Shown here piece by piece: positions 7,601-12,634 of a stretch of DNA of 12,634 nt. Position 1 is the first letter of the stretch, and each line of letters opens with the position of its first letter. The stretch spans positions 1 to 12,634 of the forward strand of contig JAOXYB010043426.1 in NCBI GenBank assembly GCA_028565635.1, read 5' to 3'. Below the pieces are notes generated by a model. It searched no databases and was not told the DNA's origin. It saw only the letters and a program-made list of their open reading frames with translations. A program made the position numbers and the translations under genes. The stretch comes from Phoronis ovalis. Its lineage: Eukaryota > Phoronida > Phoronidae.

Positions 7601-10135
7601 TAATGCAACTTTGCTGTCAGATAACTCGTACGTTTATGCTCAAACGAAATGCGTCGGTCCATTGATTGCCGTAGATAAACGTGCTTCTACTTGTCTAGAA
7701 TACGAAATGGCAGCAAGACGATCTAGAAAGCGGTTAAAAAGTGGCTGGTTTTCCGTAACGGTAAATGATATATTTACACCAGTATATTGTGACTTCGAAC
7801 GCGACGGCGGCGGTTGGATGTTGCTTGTGCGTAGTGTTTCGAATGACTGGGATATAAACAAACTCTATGAAAGGTCATATCCCATGACACAAGGGGATTA
7901 TTCCATACTACATATGGGTGATTTCTTCAAGAATAAAACCAGTTCTGACTGGTTCCGTTATAGAATTGAAGCTACTGGAGGATATGCTGGCATCTGGACT
8001 TCACTACAAGACAGTTCACTGATGGCGACGGATACTTGCCAGGACACCATCAGGTTAAATAGGCAACATGGAACCTGGGATAAAACAGAGGATTTGGCAC
8101 AGTGCTTGCCTTATATCAAGGTTAGCAATACTGTATGTGTTTTGTTATTAAGCTTGAATTTCAAAATGATACTGAAATGAAAACCATAGCGGTACAATTA
8201 TTTTATGTTTTTTATAATAAAAAATATCACCTGTGCATGCATCAGTACAATACCTGATCACACCATTTTATGTGCTGGAAATTAATCTAGATTAGTGTCG
8301 CACAGTGACACAGTGCATGCCTTCCAAACACAAAATTTTGACATGGCAGCCAATGTGAATTTAATATGGCCGCCACATTTCTCACTTCAATTTGCATGTT
8401 AAGAACCCAGCAAACACCTTAACTTAAGTTTCGTTCCAGTTATCAATTGAAAGAATATGTCTTTTTGAATCCAAGGTTGCAACCAGCTTTTTTTCTTCAA
8501 TTTTCATCTCCAGAACAATTAAAGAATATGTTTTTAACATACGCTGTAGCCGCCATTTTTAATTAAAGATAGCTGCTAACCTTCATGATCAAAAATTTTC
8601 TTGTTCAGTCCATTTGAACATTTCCACGCAATTTCGTATAAATCTGACCAGTACTTTCTGAGAAACTTTTTGGGCAAAATTTGCTGAAGAAAAAGGAACA
8701 AAAAACAAAAGGTTGTAGGAACAGTATGTCTTCCAATTTTGCCATAATAAAACAGAAATATATGGATTAAGTATTCGTGTGAGTACCTAGTAGTGCATAC
8801 TATAAAATAAATTATAGGAAAAATTAAAAGCTCCTTGTGATAATGTAGTTTTCAGTATGAAACTACTGCTCCTAGATTTGTGCAATTTTGTGTAATAAAC
8901 TGTTTTGGAGCTATCAAATTTGCCATATGATCACTGCATTGTTCAGTATAAAATATGTTTACGAAGAATTTTTGTTTTCATGCAATTAATTATTTACAAA
9001 ATTCAATTATTTATCTTTTGCTGAAAACAGTGAGCACTAAGTCAATTCTCGTAACTGTTAACTGCACATTCCTCCAACTACACAACCTTTTCATGGTATT
9101 CTTGCTGACAAATATTTTTATGCTGCATATCCTTTTGATGATTTCCGTTTGTTTCAGACATCTAGCGACAGTACGTTGTTAACTGCATCGTCTGATCCGG
9201 CCGCCACTCTTGGAGTTCTTATTAAACAAGGCTCGTCTGTAGGGTTTCTTAGCAACCACCAGCAACCGGAAGAGATCACGTATTGGTTGCGTGAGGCTCC
9301 TCCTCGTGCAAAAGCTAAGTTTCATTCATGCAAAAATTTTGGACGTGGAATATACGACAAAGAAACAGATTCGTACACTTGTCAATGCAAAGCGAACACA
9401 GAAGGCGATTACTGTGAAATCGGTAAAATATCATATATTTATCATAATAAAAAAATAATTGATATAGTTATGTCTAGAACCACAAGATTACCTTAAAATT
9501 GTAAATGATGATTTGTGATATATTGCTTACTGTAAACCCAGTCCATACTATTCCAGTTGTTTTCTAAAGGACACATGATTATAGGGTATATAGTTTAATT
9601 ATACTGAGAGTTGTTAGTTTACAGACATTCCTTTTGTATTTCGGCCCTATCAGAATATGTAAACAAAACATGTGAAGTAAAAACTTCCCAGCGCACCACT
9701 ATTCAAATTCCTACAATGGTTACTTTTAAGTACTTCATAAAGTACCTTAGTTGAAACAACTGTGGAATATCAGGAATAAGTACTGAAATAATTTGCAGTG
9801 AGAATATTGTTGAATAAATCTGAAATCATCTTACATGCCTTCTCAAAGCCAGTTATTACATTTTAGGTACACCTGCACAAGGTACGTTCAAACGCAAAAG
9901 CAATATGAAGTTGGCAGCAACACCGCTGACATTAATACATACAGCAAACGAGCTTTCTTGCGTAAATCAGTGCGCCTTACATTCTCAGTGCAAATCAATA
10001 AATTTTAATGCTGATGCAATTGCACTAGAGGACAATTGCGAACTCATAGGAGAAACAGCCGAGTCGGCATTATCTGCTACATCTCGAGGATGGAAAACCT
10101 TTAATCTTGGTGATTCTATGAACGATGAACTTTAG
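1417..10135 (+). CDS. 5'-partial ten-exon gene for a secreted SRCR/CUB/PAN/fibrinogen-like/EGF protein
   Basis: Ten exons join without a frame break into 1162 codons plus TAG. Every intron starts GT and ends AG, and the phases match across all nine junctions (1,0,1,2,1,1,0,0,1). Approximate domain order in the visible protein: SRCR half 1-72, SRCR2 77-189, SRCR3 199-323, SRCR4 328-438, SRCR5 441-545, CUB 548-668, PAN 668-749, PAN 749-830, fibrinogen-like 840-1035, EGF-like 1043-1074, PAN 1080-1162. At least seven N-glycosylation sequons and the many cysteines fit an extracellular product. No hydrophobic membrane span is seen, so secretion is inferred. The start codon and signal peptide lie outside the window. 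SRCR-rich multidomain proteins are known pattern-recognition, scavenger or mucosal proteins (DMBT1-like); that role is an inference here. I do not recognise an orthologue with this exact domain order. Confidence 0.9.
1646..2705 (+). other. Intron between SRCR1 and SRCR2 exons (phase 1)
   Basis: A 1060-base intron bounded by GTAAGT and CTAG. It contains the palindromic repeat element at 2388-2557, described separately. The rest is AT-rich with no recognisable coding remnant on either strand. Confidence 0.85.
2388..2557. mobile_element. Intronic copy of a palindromic foldback/MITE-like element
   Basis: The copy starts ATGACAATTAACTTAGTTCC and ends ATTGTCAT at 2550-2557; that end is the exact reverse complement of the first eight bases. 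Inside is an inverted repeat at 2454-2494: TCGAATAAGGAAAA against TTTTCCTTATTTGA, 13 of 14 pairs. The first 20 bases match the start of the repeat block at 11896 with one difference. No transposase is encoded, and target-site duplications are not clear because the flanks TTCAT and ATGAA also mirror each other. Mobility is inferred from the inverted ends and the second copy. Confidence 0.6.
2706..3322 (+). CDS. Exon: complete SRCR domain 2 and most of SRCR domain 3
   Basis: The acceptor is TTTGTCTAG and the donor GTAAGA; it enters in phase 1 and leaves in phase 0. SRCR2 (residues about 77-189) is uninterrupted and has all six group-A cysteines (QICD, ATCK, VNCVG, VNCP, PDCK, VLCYE) plus an extra adjacent Cys-Cys pair at about residues 130-131. 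SRCR3 begins after a short Tyr/Thr-rich linker (DYATYDYTIHL). It keeps VICRQL and NVTCAG, but the position of the first group-A cysteine is Ser (GHISAD). The exon stops just before the C6 cysteine of SRCR3. An in-frame shadow on the opposite strand (3083-3307) has no recognisable domain. Confidence 0.93.
3605..3737 (+). CDS. Exon: C-terminal end of SRCR domain 3
   Basis: The acceptor is TTCTTTACAG and the donor GTATCG; it enters in phase 0 and leaves in phase 1. Residues 283-326 begin with Ser-Cys, which completes the C5-C6 disulfide of SRCR3, and end with DVGVVCYEEG, the C8 region. The position where C7 is expected, ten residues before C8, is Tyr (WYSHNKD). Between the cysteines is an acidic insert (VEDDAEG) not typical of SRCR domains. 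Confidence 0.88.
3973..4117 (+). CDS. Exon: N-terminal half of SRCR domain 4
   Basis: The acceptor is CTCATGTAG and the donor GTAAGT; it enters in phase 1 and leaves in phase 2. It encodes residues 327-374 and carries the SRCR landmarks DGTICINGF (C2) and ARVVCREAG (C3). The intron interrupts the Gly codon of the L-G-Y-like motif. The VICRQL/VVCREAG type motif and the phase match to the next exon make this assignment firm. Confidence 0.9.
4405..4595 (+). CDS. Exon: C-terminal half of SRCR domain 4
   Basis: The acceptor is TTACACATAG and the donor GTAGGA; it enters in phase 2 and leaves in phase 1. It encodes residues 375-438, beginning G-Y-S-N-G and continuing through MSNLECNGTE (C5), VVNCTF (C6), DDCEQHD (C7) and GDAGVYC (C8). 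SRCR4 therefore has the full six-cysteine group-A set and is the most regular of the five domains. Two N-glycosylation sequons (NGT, NCT) lie close together. Confidence 0.92.
5275..5400. repeat. C-rich island (CCCAACCC/CCCCAG type)
   Basis: The plus strand is strongly enriched in C runs, such as CCCCAGCCCCCCCTCAACC and CCTAACCCAACCCTTCCCC, within an otherwise AT-rich intron. The minus strand has several close G runs (GGGG, GGG, GGG, GGGGGGG), so it may form a G-quadruplex. A forward frame reads as a Pro/Gln-rich peptide, but it has no splice support and follows directly from the base composition. Origin is unknown; it could be a degenerate minisatellite or part of an insertion. Confidence 0.7.
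5488..5510. other. Small perfect hairpin GGTGTCA / TGACACC
   Basis: A seven-base perfect inverted repeat with a nine-base loop lies about 100 bases from the downstream end of the antisense NTPase relic. It might be part of the same insertion. No direct evidence of function. Confidence 0.4.
5612..5854 (-). pseudogene. Decayed P-loop NTPase fragment, antisense in an intron
   Basis: Read on the minus strand from the ATG at 5854-5852, the first 34 codons contain the Walker A motif PTGSGKT preceded by a hydrophobic strand (TMIVAV), as in nucleoside-triphosphatases and helicases. The same frame continues through stops at 5752-5750, 5710-5708 and 5668-5666 to a fourth at 5614-5612, with protein-like stretches between them (LLKHMRR, then YPPL, then RINFLF). 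Beyond that no frame stands out. The Walker B segment is not visible. The host gene is on the other strand, so this is an inserted relic. I recall similar short P-loop proteins as repeated genes in marine invertebrate genomes, thought to come from mobile elements or DNA viruses; from sequence alone the family stays open. Confidence 0.65.
5913..6308 (+). CDS. Exon: complete SRCR domain 5 and start of the CUB domain
   Basis: The acceptor is TCTTCTTTCAG and the donor GTAAGT; phase 1 at both ends, so it is a symmetrical module. It encodes residues 439-570. SRCR5 begins YRINGGRSNYGYIEI and has C2 (LGTVCHS), C3 (KVCNEFG), C6 (LLDCP), C7 (TNCNH) and C8 (LFCYD). C5 is absent: where other SRCRs read x-C-x-G-x-E, this one reads V-D-W-E. 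The domain is followed by DHCANGITEVVGDEG, whose Cys is taken as the first cysteine of the CUB domain completed by the next two exons. Confidence 0.93.
6309..6613 (+). other. Intron inside the CUB domain (phase 1)
   Basis: A 305-base GT...AG intron with nothing recognisable. It splits the CUB domain after its first cysteine. Confidence 0.85.
6614..6702 (+). CDS. Short exon: N-terminal part of the CUB domain
   Basis: The acceptor is ACTTATTTAG and the donor GTTGTA; it enters in phase 1 and leaves in phase 0. It encodes residues 571-600, including HNYQPNRKCIWRI, the hallmark N-Y-x-x-N-x-x-C-x-W-x-I of CUB domains. It ends in VVLTFFTFK, the hydrophobic strand before the third CUB cysteine. The exon is too short to stand out as an open frame. 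It is supported by the motif, splice sites and phase, and because without it the CUB domain would lack its N-terminal half. Confidence 0.9.
6966..8120 (+). CDS. Large exon: rest of CUB, two PAN/apple domains, N-terminal fibrinogen-like region
   Basis: The acceptor is TGAATTCCTAG and the donor GTTAGC; phase 0 at both ends; residues 601-985. CUB is completed by FNCRKDSVNIRDG and PLCGTT; the acidic residues of the CUB calcium site are plausibly kept (Asp in FKVD and in KDSV). Two PAN-like domains follow with the same C-x3-C-x5-C-x11-C spacing (DRCKIECDKDSYC and DRCKLECGAVASC). The fibrinogen-like region starts at STCLEYE and contains PVYCDFERDGGGWMLLVRS, the clear counterpart of the fibrinogen YCDM..GGGWT motif. 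Two basic clusters, RKRR at about 620-623 and RRSRKR at about 851-856, could be protease sites. Reading through the donor would add 19 residues and a stop at 8178-8180, giving a possible short isoform without the fibrinogen C-terminal part, EGF and PAN3. Confidence 0.93.
8121..9157 (+). other. Intron within the fibrinogen-like region (phase 0)
   Basis: A 1037-base intron bounded by GTTAGC and TTTCAG. It contains a perfect 12-base palindrome TAATCTAGATTA at about 8283-8294, a small inverted repeat GTGTC...GACAC near 8296-8312, and GGCAGCC/GCCGCCA patches near 8344, 8369 and 8550. The last of these resemble a GGCAGCCATTTTGG patch near 825 and may be fragments of a dispersed repeat. No coding remnant was recognised. 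Confidence 0.8.
9158..9422 (+). CDS. Exon: end of fibrinogen-like region and degenerate EGF-like domain
   Basis: The acceptor is CGTTTGTTTCAG and the donor GTAAAA; it enters in phase 0 and leaves in phase 1. It encodes residues 986-1073. The first two thirds have no cysteine and lack the usual fibrinogen C-terminal signature (tryptophan-rich WWF..C and the KIRP end), so that half is either strongly diverged or another fold. The end reads SCKNFGRG, then SYTCQCKANTEGDYCE, an EGF pattern with only four of six cysteines. The phase 1 exit after the EGF is typical of shuffled EGF modules. Confidence 0.85.
9423..9866 (+). other. Intron between EGF-like and last PAN exon (phase 1)
   Basis: A 444-base GT...AG intron, AT-rich. 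Nothing else was seen in it. Confidence 0.85.
9867..10135 (+). CDS. Terminal exon: PAN/apple-like domain 3, stop codon, NDEL C-terminus
   Basis: The acceptor is TTACATTTTAG, entering in phase 1; the frame ends at TAG 10133-10135. Residues 1074-1162 carry ELSCVNQCALHSQCKSINF followed by DNCELI. This gives the PAN core with C-x3-C-x5-C spacing identical to PAN1 and PAN2, but a longer fourth gap. The outer disulfide cysteines of the PAN fold are absent. The protein ends SMNDEL, with no hydrophobic tail or GPI-type signal. The exon makes sense only if spliced to 9422: the joined Gly codon (G+GT) keeps the frame. Confidence 0.87.
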
Positions 10136-10450
10136 ATTGTTCATATTCTTTCTATAGTGACTATAGTAATTATAATTATAACATTATAATCTTTGAGGCA
10201 TTTGAAGTTCATAATTATATAATATTTATGAATTTTAAAAATATGTGACAAAGCTATGAGATCATTCTAATAGCGCAAAGTTAATTATTTTATAACTGTT
10301 TTAATTATAAGAGCGCGGATGACATATTATGCTTGTAAACGGGAGCTTCTTTTAGTAATAGTGTGATACACGTCTAATTCCAAGAAAATATTTTTGTTAT
10401 CAGGAAAGTTACTAAACTTTAAATGATCAGTAACTGTATTTTCTAAGAGG
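10136..10450 (+). other. 3' UTR / proximal downstream flank of the main gene
   Basis: AT-rich sequence follows the stop codon. No AATAAA or ATTAAA lies in the first several hundred bases; the nearest ATTAAA is at 10993-10998. The end of the transcript therefore cannot be placed from sequence. Either a variant poly(A) signal is used or the 3' UTR runs through the TG-rich repeat. Confidence 0.5.
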
Positions 10451-10720
10451 GATTATGCTATTATGTTAATATGTTAAGATATGTCATTGTTTTATGATGT
10501 TATGTTAGTGTATGGTTATGCTATGTTATGTTATGTTATTTTGTGGTTAAGTAAATAATTGTTATGTTGTAATTATTTTATGTTATGTTATTGTGTTTAT
10601 GTTCATATTTGCTTTTATGTTTGTGTTTGAGTTTGTGTTTGTGTTTATGTTTATGTTTGTTATTGTGCTTGTTGTTTATGTTTGTGGTTTTGTTGTGTTG
10701 TGTGTTGCTTTGATATGTTA
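10451..10720. repeat. TG-rich simple-sequence tract (ATGTT)n grading into (GTTTRT)n
   Basis: The left part consists of imperfect ATGTT pentamers, for example GTTATGTTATGTTATT near 10516-10540. The right part is hexamers of GTTTAT/GTTTGT type around 10590-10680. The plus strand contains almost no C. This is a degenerate microsatellite that changes repeat unit from pentamer to hexamer along its length. Confidence 0.85.
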
Positions 10721-11895
10721 CATCATGATATCTAAACCGAATAGGTCATCGGGTACTAAATAATTTCTTATTGTAGCTAATGTTGTTTAAAAGTTATTCT
10801 CTGCCCTTTAACCATGTACTTTGAGTCCTCGAATCAAAAAATTTAACGATGAAATACGAAGATGTGTTACAATTACATACATATTTTCAAATATTTGTTC
10901 ATATCGCGAAGATTAGCTGCTACGTTTTAGAGTGAAATGTAAAGAATGTGCTATTTTCTTTCAAAAGCACTCGGACCTTTTGAGTAAATGTTATTAAACT
11001 TCCAGGATTAAACTGGAAACCAGAGTCCTGATGTCTTTTGAAAAGGCAGGCACAACGGGATGTTTTTGAAAGATGTAGCAGTACATGTATTTTATTTATA
11101 GAGAAGTGGACCATTTCGAATGTTTTTTTATGCTCGGAATTGTATTTGTTTTTCTGCAAAACAGAACAGATTTAACAACTGCTTCTAAAAAAGTCTACGA
11201 AATCCTTATTAAATGTGGTATAGCGAATACACTGACTGAAATCGTAATCGCACTGGCATTTACGAACACGGCAACTTATTGGAGTAGATAACCAGCTCCA
11301 ATACCAGGCATAATTTTCCTCAGATACTACAAAACAAAGTATATAAAGTTAGATCGTATTTTACACAATAATTCGGGGTGGGTCTTTTGGTATATAATTA
11401 TGGGGGTATTTCAGAGTCAGGATTTGACCCCTGGGTGCCACACTCTTACTAAAATTTAAGGACAGTGTCTACCAGGCTTAACACTAACCTATTAATTACT
11501 TCAAAACATTAGATACCTGCATATGACAAATTTGATTTTAATTATACATTGATTGCCAATTATAATTAAGTAATCATTTACTTATTCATCTGAGTGTATT
11601 TTTTTAAGAAAACAGTTTAATTATAAGTAATTTGACTTTAATTACTGTCATGATATGCACATTGCTGAATATATCTGATTGGTACACAAGTATTGTGGAG
11701 CTCGCCGTTTACTGAATGAAAAACAACAAACTTTAACTGTATGAGAAATCGTTTTCAAAATATGGCACAAATTGTCTATGCACGACATTTGGCAATTTAA
11801 ACAATAAACATAGTCCTTTATTCATCAATTCAGCATCAAAGTCTTAATAGAGGTCAAGTTCAGTATACTATGACTCTATTTACCTCTTTCAAAAC
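10721..11895. other. Downstream non-coding stretch
   Basis: AT-rich sequence with no recognisable gene. Frames at 11085-11291 (+) and 10920-11159 (-) are open but match nothing I know. A tRNA-like B-box lies at 11420-11430, described separately. An AATAAA is present near 11803. Confidence 0.5.
11370..11490 (-). repeat. Possible tRNA-related SINE fragment
   Basis: On the minus strand, 11430-11420 reads GGGTCAAATCC, matching the Pol III B-box consensus GGTTCRANNCC at all but one position. About 40-50 bases upstream on that strand is CTGGTAGACACTGTCCTT, which resembles a tRNA D-arm/anticodon-stem region (GGTAGAGCACTG...). A complete tRNA fold is not possible, so this is at most a tRNA-derived repeat. 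The boundaries given are approximate. Confidence 0.25.
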
Positions 11896-12634
11896 ATGAC
11901 AATTAAGTTAGTTCCTTTTTTTCTTTTTCCTTATTTAATAAGGAAAAGGGGAATATTTCCTTTTTTCCTTGTTCAATAAGTTTTCTTTTTCCTTATTTAA
12001 TTGAGGGTTTCAAAAAAGAAACAAGAGACCTATAGCTAGTTAGAGTCTTGAGAACCCAAATTTGAGTCGAATAAGGAAAAAGGAACCATTTCTTCACTCT
12101 ACTTAATACCGATATTGAGTCGAATGTTGGCTTTGAATAAGGAAGAAGGGCTATTTGCTTATTCGCTTTTAATCTGAATAAGAAAAAACACTTTCTTTTC
12201 CTTATTCGAATGTTGGTTTTGAATAAGGAAAAAGGAGCAATTTCCTTTTTTCTTAATATTGGAATTTTGGTTTTAAAGAAGGAAAAAGGAACTGTTTTTT
12301 TCTCTTTTCTGATTTTGAGTCGAATAAGGAAGAAGGAACCATTTCCTTTTTCAAGATCGAAATTGGGGTTATCGAAGTCTGGGTTGATTCTCTTTAACTT
12401 GACCAACATTTGAATAAGGAAAAAAGAAATGGTCCCTTTTTCCTTATTCAGAATAAATGTGAATAAGGAAATGGTACCTTCTTCCTTATTCAACTCAAAA
12501 TCGACTAAGCAAACAGAAACTAGCTACCTTTTTCTTATTCTAAATCAAGATTCGAATAAAGAAAAAAAAGGAAATGCTTCCTTTTTTATTAATCAGATTA
12601 AAAAATCGAATAAAGAAAAATGGAATAGTTCCTT
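11896..12634. mobile_element. Large copy of the palindromic foldback-like repeat, cut by the window end
   Basis: It starts ATGACAATTAAGTTAGTTCC, 19 of 20 bases shared with the element at 2388. It then consists of repeated arms GAATAAGGAAAAAGGAAC and their reverse complements, many forming palindromes; the clearest are 12412-12449 and 12461-12491, the latter centred on GGTACC. A 32-base segment at 12061-12092 recurs at 12314-12345 with one mismatch, so there is direct repetition as well. The 166-codon minus-strand frame at 11993-12493 is made of these arms (repeated NKEKGTIS-like peptides) and is not a gene. The right end is not in the window. Confidence 0.7.

Noticed and set aside
11085-11291. 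68-codon ORF whose second half (NRTDLTTASKKVYEIL...) looks protein-like
   Set aside because: Possible acceptors precede it, but I recognise no family and find no partner exon. It might be an exon of a neighbouring gene, but support is insufficient.
11340-11500. Functional tRNA gene on the minus strand
   Set aside because: Only the B-box region is good; no cloverleaf with acceptor stem can be formed.
11993-12493. 166-codon minus-strand ORF with Lys/Phe-rich repeated peptides
   Set aside because: It consists of the palindromic GAATAAGGAAAAAGG arms translated. The opposite strand is also open (12210-12413) for the same reason, and there is no domain or splice context.

Overview
The window looks like nuclear DNA of an invertebrate animal. 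It is AT-rich, its coding blocks are short and bounded by GT...AG introns, and the encoded modules (SRCR, CUB, PAN/apple, fibrinogen-like, EGF) are those of metazoan extracellular proteins. No bacterial gene organisation is visible. Expanded SRCR/PAN families fit a marine invertebrate such as a mollusc, cnidarian or echinoderm; the sequence does not decide between them.

The window is dominated by one plus-strand gene, seen from inside its first visible SRCR domain to its stop codon. Ten exons join in frame (1417-1645, 2706-3322, 3605-3737, 3973-4117, 4405-4595, 5913-6308, 6614-6702, 6966-8120, 9158-9422, 9867-10135) and encode a C-terminal fragment of 1162 residues. Domain order is half SRCR, four complete SRCRs, CUB, PAN, PAN, a divergent fibrinogen-like region, a degenerate EGF, and PAN. 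No transmembrane segment is visible, so the product is probably a secreted recognition or adhesion protein. It ends in the tetrapeptide NDEL, close to the ER-retrieval signal KDEL. The upstream exons, including the signal peptide, lie left of the window.

Several domains have lost cysteines, and in two cases both partners of one disulfide are gone (SRCR3 lacks C2 and C7; the EGF lacks C1 and C3). Introns between domains are phase 1, the classical exon-shuffling pattern, but introns inside SRCR domains sit at three different places.

The non-coding parts hold two notable items. On the minus strand of the 4596-5912 intron lies a decayed fragment of a P-loop NTPase with in-frame stops, foreign to the host gene. 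An unusual repeat occurs twice, at 2388-2557 in an intron and from 11896 to the right edge. Both copies start with nearly the same bases, the intronic copy ends in the inverted complement of its start, and both are filled with palindromes of GAATAAGGAAAAAGG type. It looks like a foldback or MITE-like element.

Other features are a C-rich island in the same intron as the NTPase relic, a TG-rich minisatellite downstream of the gene, several short tandem repeats in the left 1.4 kb, and a tRNA-like B-box in the right flank. No RNA gene or CRISPR array was found.
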